Of a stretch of 32,304 nucleotides of DNA, positions 21,567-31,867 are shown piece after piece. Position 1 is the first letter of the stretch; every line of letters starts with the position of its first letter. Location of the stretch: positions 1 to 32,304 of the forward strand of contig JANDJZ010001298.1 in NCBI GenBank assembly GCA_027943245.1. The letters run 5' to 3'. The position numbers and the translations under genes were made by a program. The stretch is from Acanthamoeba sp. SK_2022b (Eukaryota > Discosea > Longamoebia > Acanthamoebidae). Below the pieces are notes generated by a model, which saw only the letters and a program-made list of their open reading frames with translations, searched no databases and was not told the origin of the DNA.

Positions 21567-24500
21567 ATGGAAAACGACGATTCGTCAACGAGCCGTCATT
21601 CGAGTGTTGCCAATTTGTCCTCGGGTGATGGAACCTCGAGCAAGGCGAAGAGACCTAGAGCCAGCAAATCCTTGCTCTTCTCCTTCAAACCTGGCAGCTC
21701 GGCCGACTCGTTGAATACTCAATACTCGGCAACGACACCGAGTACCGTTTCATCATCATCACAGTTGGCTGCCGCCAATCGACAGCATCTGCAGCGAGTA
21801 GTGGCGCCCTCGCTGCCATATTCCTCGTCCACGTCTGCCCTTTCGTCTCTACACCACCACTCGCTCTCCACGTCAACTTCGCCTGCGCGCATGCGCGATC
21901 GTTCGCCCTCCTTCTCGGCCGGCACCAACCAACGCGAGTACACCCTACGTCGCAGTCGATCCAATTCGAACATCACCAACTTGATCCCTGCTACCTCGCG
22001 CCAAGAAGACTGGATCTGGAAGCGACCTCCCGCCTCTGCCTCTACTTCCACGTCGGCCGCTGCAGGCCTCAAGGGCGATGCGGCCAGCCGCAGCCTGCTG
22101 GCCTCGCTCATCGACCCACCGCCCGAGGACGAAGAGGAGATGGTCTTTCTGCCACACGAGAAGCCCTCCTCCCGCCCAGCCGTACGTGTGCCTCGGTTCT
22201 GTCGTCGCTGGTGGCCCATGGCCTGCGTTTTGACGTCTGCTGGCGGCGCGTGTAGGGCGCGTCGGCGCGTCCGTCTCCGGGCTCCTCGCTCGAAGCGATC
22301 GCCAAGGACAGGCACTACGCCAAGGGCGAGAAGGTGCCGTTCGACGAGGACCGCGAACACGAGTTCAAGCAACTCCACAACGGTGCACTCCCTCCACCGC
22401 CGCAGCCACGCCTCTTGTTTGTTCGAGTGTTGGGCGTGGTTTGTTCGATGTCGCGACGACTCACTTCGCACGCGTGGTCCAGTGGACAAGCCCGTGAAGC
22501 GGATCGCGGACTACTGCGGCAAGTACATCAACGCGTTCCTCAACACCAACGGCGGCGTGTGCTACTTTGGCATCGACGACGATGGCGTCGTCTACGGCGT
22601 TCACCTTTCGCGATCGGACAGGTGCTACCTCGAGCCCCCTCCCTCCCTCCCTCTTCGTGTCCCTGCCGATCTCTAATTCGATTCGCAGAGACGCGATTCG
22701 CCTCCACGTGGACGGCATCGTCGAGTCGTTCTGGCCCGCTGTCGACACGCGCACGTGCGCCATCGTGTTTGTCCCCGTCGCCGACCCCGGGTACGTCCAA
22801 TTGTCGACACGGCCGGCGTCTGTTCGTGGTGGCCATGTCGTCGTCGCCGTCGTTGATGATGTTGATGTCGGTGATGTTGATGATGTTTATAATGATGTTT
22901 ATGGTGATGTGGTGATGATGTTGATGTCGATGATGTATATGATGTTTATGATGATGTTTATAATGATGTTTATAATGATGATGTGGTGATGATGTTGATG
23001 ATGTTTATGATGATGTGGTGATGTGGTGATGTCGTCTGGCGATGCAGCCCCAAGGACACGTTCGTGATGGAGCTGCACGTGTCCAAGGGCACCGCCCCGG
23101 TGTATCTCATGAGCAAGAACAAGCCCACGGCCTACATGCGACGATCGGGGAGCATCTACCAGATGTCCATGGAGATGATCCTCCAGCGCATGAACTTCAC
23201 CATGGGCTCCTCGGGCTCCGTGTTCCAGCCGCTCCAGAGTACGCGTGAGACCACACACGTTGGCTCGTTCTTGGAATGTGTGTGTGTGTGTGTGTGTGCG
23301 TGCGCGCGCTGACCTCCTCTCGTCGTCGCCAGACACGTTGACGTACAAGCTGGGAAACGTGCCCAGAAATTTTGTGGGTCGCCAGACCGAGCTGGAGGAG
23401 ATCCTCGACCAGGTCGAGGGCAGCGAAGACCACGTCAAGGTGGTCTCCCTCTACGGCCAAGGCGGGGTTGGCAAGACCACGCTCTCCAGGTGAGCGCGAA
23501 TTAATTATGATTTTTCCCCCCCCCTCTGCTAATTTTATCCCTTTTATAAATATGAAAATATATTATTGGTAATATTTCGACGATTTATCGAATAAACTCA
23601 ATAAAATAACGCTGGCTCTCACAATTAATTGGCTACAGGCGCATTGCGGCGGCAATGGCTTCGGCCTATCCTGATGGCCAGTTCTGCATCCAACTGAATG
23701 GCTCCACGCCAAACCCCATCAAGGTATGCGCCGGATTTTTTTTTAAATCAATATTAATTATTATTATTTTTATTTAAAAAATAATCTTTATTCACGATGT
23801 CCGTCCAGACCTACGACGCCATGCTCTACACCATCCGGGCCTTTCACCCGTCCATCGCCATGCCCTCCTCCCCGACCGAGGTGGAGGGCTACTACCTCTC
23901 CTGCTTCAACCAGAAACGCTCCGTGCTGCTCCTCGACGACGCCGGAAGCAAAGAGCAGGTCCGTTGTTGGTTGTTGTTTGTTGGTTGTTGTTGGTTGTTG
24001 TTGTTCATGGAACAGCTGTGGTCATCTCTGGTGTCTCTCACGCGGGTCTCCTCTTCGTGTCGCAGGTGCTGTCTCTGCTGCCGAAATCGACGTGTCTGGT
24101 GATCGTCACGTCGCGCCGCAGCCTGGGCCTCGACGTCGAGATCGGGGCCGTGTGCGTGAAGAAGCTCGGCAAGCTGTCCCTGCCCGAGGCCATCGCCATG
24201 GTCCAGCAGATGACCCGCGGCAAGGTCACCGAGGAGCAGGCGGCGCAGCTGGCCCAGCTCTGCGGCTACCTCCCGCTGGCGGTGCAGGTCGTGAGCGCCA
24301 CCCTCGCCAAGCAGTCCAACCTACGGCCCGAGGCCATGATCCAGCGACTAACAGAAAACAAGGTACTGCCCATCACTCATTTTTATTTATTCATTTATTT
24401 TTATTAATTATTATAAATATTTTTAATAAATAAAAATAGGTGAGACAAATGACCAAAAATCTTTTGTTTTTTTGTTTGTTTTTTTTCAGGGCGAGATCTT

Positions 24501-25193
24501 GCGGCTGGAGGGCAACACGGTGGAGCTGTGCATCAAGGCGTCGTTCGAGCTGCTGTCGCCGCGCCTGCAGCAGTTGTTCCTGCCCCTCTCCATCTTCCCC
24601 GGCAGCTTCGATGAGGAGGCCGTGGCGCGCGTGCTGGACGTGGACGCGCAGACCGCGCAGGAGGCCCTGTCCGAGTTCCTCACCAACAGCCTGCTGGAGC
24701 ACAACCCGGTGACGTGGCGCTATCACCTCCACTTCACCGTTCGCGTCTTCTCCACCGTCCTCGCCCAGAAAATCGAGCAGGAGCAGCCACCAAACGTGAA
24801 AACAGGTCTTTTTTTCTTTCTTTTTATTTTTTAATATTTTTAATTGATTTTCGTATAATTATTATTATATTTTGTTAACACGTTCGTGCGATTGGTCGAA
24901 TGGACAGATGTGGGCAGCGGCGAGGTTATGCCGGGCCTCGACGAGGCGGTGGTAAACTTCACGCTGTGGAAGGAGCGCTTCGTGCTGTACTACCACGACC
25001 TCATGAAGCGCTTCCAGACCCTGTACAAGCGGGGCGGCGACTACATCCTCTCCGGCCTGGAGCTCTTTGACCAGAACAAGCACAACTTCGAGGAGGCCAT
25101 GCGGCTCTCGATCACGGAGCTGGTACCGCCCACCGTTGCACTCGACCGCGAGCCACCACATCGAATCGCGCCTCTATTGCTGTGCTGACGTCA

Positions 25194-25257
<64 letters not shown>

Positions 25258-26136
25258 GCGTGTGTGTGCAGAAGCGATATGGCCTCTTCTGTTCGTTCGC
25301 AAAGGCGGGGCAGGACATCTTCCGCGCCCGCTTCAACCAATCGAAGCTCATGGAGCTCTACCGCGACTTCCTCACCGCCGTCAAGCCCGGCCTCATCGTG
25401 ACCCACCGGAGGGGCCGCGGCCGCGGCCCCCGTGCCCGCGGCGGCCAGCCCCCCAGCAAGGCCGCCAACCAGGCCGACGACGAGGACCAGGAGCAGGAGC
25501 AGGAGCAGGACGAGCAGGAGGACGACGTCGCCGACGAGACCCCCGCCAGGGCGCGGCGCTCGTCACTCGCCGCCGGGGAGAGCGAGAGCGAGAGCGACCT
25601 GGTCGAGGACGACGACCTCGTGTTCGTGCTCAACGAGCTGGGCCAGGCCTTCGCCGCCCAGGGCCAGTACCACACGGCCGAGGCCTACTACCGCCACGCG
25701 CTCCGCATCTCCGAGAAGCACTCGGCCCGCATCGCCGCGGTCGAGCTGGCCTCGTCGCCCACGCCCTCCGCCGACGACATCGGCGCCGCCGCGGGCGACG
25801 TGCTCGAACCGGAGGCCTCGCCGCCTTCGTCGTCGACGACCGGACTCGAAACCGCGCCCATCCCGATACCGCGCGCCAACTCCGACTTTGGGTCGCCGGT
25901 CGCGGGGTCGCCCTCGCTCGGGGGGCGGGCCCCCTCGTGGTCGCTGGCGGGGCCGCCCCACTCGCCGTCGTCGGCAGCCCTCTCGGCCGAGCACGAGGGC
26001 AAGCTCTGGCGGCGCCATCTCGCCACCACCCTCCACAACCTCGGCAAGCTCTACGGCGAGCAGTGCAGGTGCCTCTGCTGCGCGTCGCCTGTGGTCGACC
26101 ATTTGCTGATCTGCCCTGTGTGTGTGTGTGTGTGTG

Positions 26137-26211
<75 letters not shown>

Positions 26212-29200
26212 GTGCAGTTATACGGCGGCGATAGAGCACCTGCAGCGCGCGCTGGACCTGCGCAAGTTGATCTGCGGTCGCGAGGCCAGCGAGGGCCGGA
26301 AGACGCGGCAGGAGACCGAGGGCAAGAAGCGCATGCGGCGGGGCATGGAAGACCGAGAGATGGTCGGCGAGAGCATGCTCGCTCTGGGCGCCAGCTACAC
26401 CCAGCTCGGTACCATTACTATTATTATTAGACTACAATTTATTAATTTATTATTAATTTATTATTCTTATAGTTTATTATTATTAGAGTATAATTTTATT
26501 ATTATTTAATTCATTTTATATTTATTAATTTTATTGTTATTAAAAATGGCAGGCAAGTACGACGAAGCGGAGCGGCAGTTCAAGGCGGTGCTGAGCCTGT
26601 ACCGGCCGACCACGTCGTCGCCGCTCATCAACGCCATCACCCGCCTGTCGCCCCCGAGCGAGCTCATCTCGACGTCGACGCAGCAGACCCTCGCCGTGCC
26701 GCCGTCCACGTCGCCCTCCCTCTCGTCCATCATGGCCGGCCTCCCCACCAACCTCGACGAGGAGCTCGCGGTCGACGAGGAGATGGAGCGGCAGCGGCTG
26801 CGCGAGGAGCTCAAGCTCAGCAAGCTCGGCTCCACCGACTCCCACGGCCTGCAGGTGGCCGCGTGCTTGGACCACCTGGGCGCCCTGCTGACCATACGGG
26901 GCAAGTACATGGAGGCCTTCTCCCTCCACTCGACCTCGCTCGGCATGAAGCAGAAGCTTCTCGGTTCGAGGTACGCTTTCCACCTTTTTCTTTTTTAATA
27001 ATATTTTATTATTTTATAATTTTTCCAATTTATTTTAAAAAAGAATTCAAAATCTAACTTGCGGACAGTCATTTGGAGGTGGCCCGTACTCGCCACTACT
27101 TGGCCAAGGTCTTGGGACTCGCCGGTCGGTACAAGGAAGCGATCCAGGTACGCATGTCCACGCGCGGCAGTGGCGCAAACTGAATTTTGTTTTTATTTAT
27201 GTATTTGCTGATTTATTTTTATCTGAAAAATAGGAGTACGAGGTTTCGCTCCGCATCAGGGAGGACTGCCTCGGGCCGAGCCACCCTCTCGTGGCCAATT
27301 CCCTCCGCCACATCGCCTTCCTTCATTTCTACACCGGCGAATACACGCAAGCCGAGGTAAACTCTTCTCTCTCTCTCTCTCTCTCTTTTATTCTTTTTAT
27401 TTCAGAAAATCATTTAATTTTTCATTATTTTATTTCAGAAAATGTACGCCAAGGCCCTCAAGATGCTCAAGGACGTGTTTGATCGGCCGCACCTCGAAGT
27501 CGCCATCGGTACGCGCGCCCCACACGTGCCCCCTCTCCCCCCCCGTGGCCCGTGCTCGCTGGCGGGGAGGCCACTTTTGACGGCGACGACGTGGGCCTAT
27601 GCTTTGGTTTCCCTGAAATCGACCGCTGGCGCTGACATCGGCCGACGCCGACGCGCAGTGCTGAACGACCTGGGGCTGATCTACAACCACCAGTCGCGCT
27701 ACGCCAAGAGCCAGCCGCTGCTCCGACACTCGCTCGCCATCCGCAAGAAGCTGCTGGGCAAGCGCCACCCCTACATCGGCGTCGTGTTCAACAACCTGGG
27801 CAACATGTACCGCAAGCAGCGCAACTACGAGAGCGCCGAGAAGTACCTCTTGAAGGCCCTCGCCATCCGCGAGAACTGCTTCGGCAAGGAGCACCCCGAA
27901 GTGGCCCGCAGCCTGCACAACATCGCCGCCCTGCGGGTGCCCAGCCCCACCACGTTTCGTTTTCGTTTCGTTTTCGTTTTCGTTTTCGTTTCGATATTTG
28001 TTTCGCGCGCATTCTAAACTGTTTGGTGGTGGTGGTGGTGGTGGTGGTGGTGGTGGTGGTGGTGGTGGTGGTGGTGGTGGTGGTGGTGGTGGTGGTGCGC
28101 GGCGCAGATGGCGCAGAAGAGGTACACGGAGGCGCAGACGCTGTTCCAGCGGTCGTTGGAGATCCGGTCCAAGGTGCTGGGCCACTTCCACCCGGAGCTG
28201 TCGGCCGTCCACAACGCCATCGGCAACCTCCACGAGTGCCAGAAGGACCTCACCGGCGCCATCGCCCACTACAACGTCGCGCTGCAGCTCAACCGCAAGG
28301 TCCTCCCCTCTCCTCTCCTCCCGGGCTTTATTTTATAATTTTTATTATTTAATGTTATTAATATAAAATATTTATTTTTATTTATTTATTTCCAGGCATT
28401 CGGGGACTACCATCCGTCCATCTCCACCAACTACTACAAGCTGGGCAATTGCTACCGCCTCATGAAACGGTACACAACGCACATTTGTATTTTTATTTGT
28501 ATTTTTATTATCATTTATCTAATCAAAATGATATTTATAATAAATAATTACACTGCGCACAGGTATGCGGAGGCCGAGCCGATGCTCCAGGCGTCGCGTG
28601 ACGTGTGCTTCCACTGCTTCGGCGAGGAGGAGGTGGACCACGCCGGCGGCGCCGGCCAATCGCGCGTCTCGCTGGACCACCGCATCACGCCCGGCCACGA
28701 GCGCATCCTCCAAAGCGACGTACGCGCTCCCCCCCCCGCCTCTCCCCTTCCCCCCCCCCCGCTCCCCACGCCTCATTCCGTGTCGTGTCGTGTCGTGTCG
28801 TGTCGTGTCGTGTCGTGTCGTGTCGACAAAAATAGGACACGCTGCAAAAGTTCTACAAGGAGTGGGCCGAGTACATCGTGCTGCAGTCGCGGGAGAAGCG
28901 GAGGCTCGAGGACAAGGCGGCCTCGGCCTCGGCGTCGGCGTCGGCGTCGGCGTCGACCGACGCGTCGACGTCGTCTCCGCCTCCCGCGGTCGACGACGAG
29001 GCCGCGGCGGCGGCGGCCGCCGAGGCCGAGGCCGAAGCCGACCGGCAACGGCTTAAGGAGGCGCGCCGGCGGCGCCGCGAGCGGCGCAGGCGAATGAAGC
29101 GGGAGGGGACCTGGGTGGAGGGCGACGAGGAGGAGGAGGGGGAGTGGTACGCCGAGGAGGAGGAGGAGGAGGCCAAGGAGGAGGACGAGAAGTTCAGGCG

Positions 29201-29804
29201 GTGCATCGAGGTGCTCAAGCGGATGGGCCGCGAGGAGGACCTGGCCGAGGTCATGCGCATCGAGCAGCGGCTCCACAAGCTGCGCGAGCACCGGCGACAG
29301 CGGCTCGAGAAGGAGCGGGCCGAGCGCGAGGCCCGGCGCAAGGCCCACCACGCCGTCGCCGGCGCCGGCGCCGGCAAAGGCGAGCAGTCCAGCGACGGCG
29401 ACGGCAGCAGCGACGAGGAGGAGGAGAAAGAGAAGGAGAAGCAGACGAAAGCGGAAGACGCCAAGAAGTCGACGGCGGTGGCGGAGAAGAAGGTCGCGCT
29501 GAAGAAGCTGACCAAGAACCAGAGGAAGCAGCTGATGGCCATGAAGTTGGCCGGCAGCGAGGGTGGCGCCGGCGAACACGTCCCGCACAAGAAGAAGAAG
29601 TGGGACGACGAGCAGCAGCGTGAACAGGTGGTTTCGACGACGTCGACAGCGGAGCAGCGAGCAGCAGCAGCAGCGGAGGGAGGGCGAGCAGGGCAGGCGG
29701 TGGTGGTCATCACCGTGCGCCACCTGGTGGCCCTCGTGCTGGCCCTGGTCACGCTGCCCGTCTCCCTCGTCGCCCTCTACCTCTACCTCCTCTCCTCCGC
29801 TTGA
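21567..29804 (+). CDS. Schlafen AlbA_2 - NB-ARC - TPR protein with C-terminal membrane anchor, 22 exons
   Basis: The spliced protein is about 1,915 residues. The ATG at 21567 has a strong CACCATGG context. The Ser-rich disordered N-terminus (1-205) is followed by a Schlafen-type AlbA_2 domain (about 230-390: EDREHEFKQL, AFLNTNGGVCYFGIDDDG). The NB-ARC switch (about 393-710) shows P-loop YGQGGVGKTTLSR, Walker B SVLLLDD, RNBS-B-like VIVTSRR, GLPL-like GYLPLAVQ and a degenerate MHD (LHF in RYHLHFTVR). Kinesin-light-chain-type TPRs follow (about 910-1560; for example NLGNMYRKQRNYESAEKYL, repeated about every 42 residues with HP.VA spacers). A charged coil leads to a hydrophobic tail (HLVALVLALVTLPVSLVALY) ending six residues before the stop. 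Family knowledge suggests a STAND sensor: TPRs sense, NB-ARC oligomerises, AlbA_2 acts on RNA or DNA. The order and exon phases are seen directly; function is inference. Exons start at 21567, 22256, 22483, 22689, 23048, 23333, 23639, 23809, 24066, 24490, 24908, 25270, 26218, 26553, 27069, 27234, 27439, 27659, 28108, 28396, 28563 and 28836. Confidence 0.85.
22853..23038 (+). repeat. degenerate GATGTT/GATGAT array in an AlbA_2-coding intron
   Basis: A long imperfect array of GATG-containing units, about 185 bases, fills the intron between the exons ending 22790 and starting 23048. The intron length is not a multiple of three, so retention would shift the frame. Confidence 0.85.
23277..23299 (+). 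repeat. short (GT)n microsatellite
   Basis: About 11 GT units in the intron just before the exon starting 23333, which opens the NB-ARC region. Confidence 0.9.
25198..25268 (+). repeat. (GT)n microsatellite running into a 3' splice site
   Basis: GT units with two GC interruptions near the end run up to the acceptor CAG at 25267-25269, ahead of the exon starting 25270. Confidence 0.95.
26117..26210 (+). repeat. (GT)n microsatellite in a TPR-coding intron
   Basis: More than 40 GT units with one GAT interruption near 26137, ending just before the acceptor CAG at 26215-26217. It is the longest dinucleotide run in the window. Confidence 0.96.
27953..28096 (+). repeat. (TTTTCG)n followed by (GGT)n in one intron
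   Basis: An imperfect TTTTCG array (about 27953-27993) and a perfect GGT array (about 28024-28096) fill the intron between the exons ending 27936 and starting 28108. The GGT array translates as poly-Gly or poly-Val, or poly-His or poly-Pro in reverse, and is not coding. Confidence 0.92.
28779..28825 (+). repeat. (TGTCG)n pentanucleotide array
   Basis: About nine perfect five-base units sit in the last intron of the Schlafen-NB-ARC-TPR gene, shortly before the acceptor at 28835. Confidence 0.93.
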
Positions 29805-29997
29805 TTCTCTCCCTCTTCTTTGACTCCATCACCACTCATGTCTTCACCCACGCCATGTCGTTGTAATTGCCATTGCACACATGTCTTGCACAAAACACAT
29901 CACGAGTCGTTCGTTCACCAGCAAGTTGTGTTTCTCCAACAACATGTTGGTGGTTGTGTTTGCACAGGAGTGGAAGAAGAGGGAGAAAAGGGGGGGG
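29805..29997. other. convergent intergenic spacer
   Basis: About 190 bp between the stop of the plus-strand Schlafen-NB-ARC-TPR gene and the stop of the minus-strand F-box/kelch gene. No gene is seen. It must contain both 3' ends. Confidence 0.6.
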
Positions 29998-30729
29998 CTA
30001 GTGGTGACCGGCGACGTCGCGGAAGAGGGGCTGGGCGAGGTCGATGGCGGGGGAGATGTCGAGTCGGTAAAAGTCGTGGGCACAGGGGATGACCCCGCCG
30101 CTGTAGCCGCCCCAGAAGTAGACGCTGTTCCCCACCCGGTCCGAACTGCCCATGCTGCGCGACGACGGCTCCTCCCCCGCCACCTCCATCTTGTCCCACC
30201 TGCTCCCCCCCCCCACACCAGTTCGCGCAGCCATGAGAGCGCGGTTGCGTTGCCTGCGTTGTTGCGAGATTGGAGGCCTGTTGTACGTTTGGGCGATGGT
30301 GTCGAAGAGCCACAGGTCCTTCTCGACGCTGTTGCCGGTGATGCTCGCCCCGCCGTAGACGGCGATGTGGGTCCCGAACGAGAATATGTAGGTGTACGTG
30401 CACACCGGCGGACGCACGGCCACCTTCACCTCTGACCACTCGTTCTCCGCTGTATATAAATAAATAAATTAATACGAAAAATATCATTATTTTAATAAGA
30501 TTTTATAGTAATTTAATACGATTTATGGAAGAAAAAAAATTGAATTAAGTGTGGGCTTACCAGGATTGTAGAGCCAGGTTTCGTTGTACTGTTTGGTCCA
30601 CCCGAGCCGCGACGACCACACGCCGCCCCCGAACAGGTAGATCTTATCGCACACGGCGATCATCTTGTGCCCCACCCGGTTCGACGGCGTGTTCTTGGCC
30701 TCCAGCTTGGTCCACCGAAACGTGGCTAC

Positions 30730-30779
<50 letters not shown>

Positions 30780-31867
30780 GAGAGAGAGAGAGAGAGAAGA
30801 GGAGTGCACGGTTTAGCAATCCCGATCAAGCGCAGTCGAATCGTGCGTGTGTTCGCTGGTCGTTGTACCCACGTCGCAGCAGTAGAAGTCGTTGACGGTC
30901 TGGTAGCGGTTGATGTTGTCCCCCACCGACCCGCCGAATATGTAGAACCTCGTACCGATCACCGCGCTGGCGTGGTTCGACCGGGGAGGCGGCAGGTCGC
31001 CCGTCACCTCCGGATACGTCCAGCTCTCGGTCGCTGATGTTTTACATATATTCAAAATAAAAATACGTAAAACGTGTAAAAATAAAATAAATAATTAAAA
31101 AATGTAGAGGGGAGTGGGTTACCGGGGACGAACATGGCGAGTTCGTAGAAGCGCTCGAGGTCGTAGCCTCCGAAGCAGAAGATGCGGTCGTCTACCGCCA
31201 CCGCCTGATGTCGCGCAAAGTTGGGCACCTGCACCTCCAGCGCCTGCCATTTGTCGAGCCCTGTCGCCGCCGCCAGTCAGCCGCTACTTGTCCTGTCTTG
31301 GCGGCGGTGGCTGCTAATGTGAACACCACAAGCTCAACTACGACGCGCCACGTACGTGGGTCGTAGCAGTGAACCTCGCCGAGGCGACGATCTCTAGTGT
31401 CCTGCCCCCCGATATAGTACAACTTGTCGCCCACCACGCAGCCCGTGTGCGCACACCTCGCCGCCGCCCCGTCCTCCTCTCGATCCAGCTTGTGCCACGC
31501 CAACGCCCCTGTTCAACCCCAAGTGGGTCAGCGAGCCCAGAGGGCACGAGCCTTCTTCTCGGTGTGGTGTTGTGAGGGGAGGCGGACCGGGAGCGTGCAG
31601 GAGGGTTTTGTAGTGGAAGTAGCGACGCCAGCTGCGAGGGTGGTGGATGGGTCGACGCAGGCCGGCGGCGGAGGGCGACGGAGGCGGGGAATACCACCGC
31701 TCGCGAGCCTTGGCCCTCCAGACGAGGTTCTCCTGGCTGAGTTCGAGGAGCAGGCGACACGTCTGAGCTACCCGCGCCAGGTCGGACACGGGCAGGGCCG
31801 CCAGGAGTCTCAGCAGCACCTCGTGAGGGAGAGTCATAAGCTGCTGATGCTTTTGGTGCTGCTCCAT
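29998..31867 (-). CDS. F-box and kelch-repeat protein, 7 exons
   Basis: The ATG at 31867 is the only in-frame ATG upstream of the domain. Exons at about 31867-31591, 31509-31351, 31262-31110, 31034-30870, 30724-30562, 30450-30292 and 30201-29998 join in frame and stop at TAG 29998-30000. The N-terminus is an F-box (LPHEVLLRLLAALPVSDLAR then VAQTCRLLLELSQENLVWR), which binds SKP1 in SCF ubiquitin ligases. Kelch blades follow, each with a Gly-Gly pair after a hydrophobic strand: KLYYIGGQD, RIFCFGGYD, RFYIFGGSVGD, KIYLFGGGV, HIAVYGGASIT and VYFWGGYSGG. Six blades are visible, enough for a propeller that would bind the substrate. The most likely role is a substrate receptor for ubiquitination; the target is unknown. 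Confidence 0.88.
30732..30798 (-). repeat. compound (CA)n(GA)n microsatellite in the F-box/kelch gene
   Basis: About 22 CA units followed by about 10 GA units on the plus strand, in the intron between the exons starting about 31034 and about 30724. In the gene's own sense it reads (TC)n(TG)n next to the acceptor. Confidence 0.95.

Noticed and set aside
25067..26234. Alternative plus-strand frames rich in Arg/Pro across the first TPR exon
   Set aside because: They are shadows of the GC-rich exon at 25270-26068, whose own frame gives the TPR and continues in phase to the next exon.
28014..28352. Poly-Gly, poly-Val or poly-His proteins around 28020-28100
   Set aside because: The GGT array lies in an intron with good splice sites at 27937 and 28107.
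28773..29752. Long minus-strand frames of about 300 codons opposite the last exon of the sensor gene
   Set aside because: They are Leu/Arg- or Ser-rich mirrors of the Glu/Lys-rich coding strand, with no recognisable domain.
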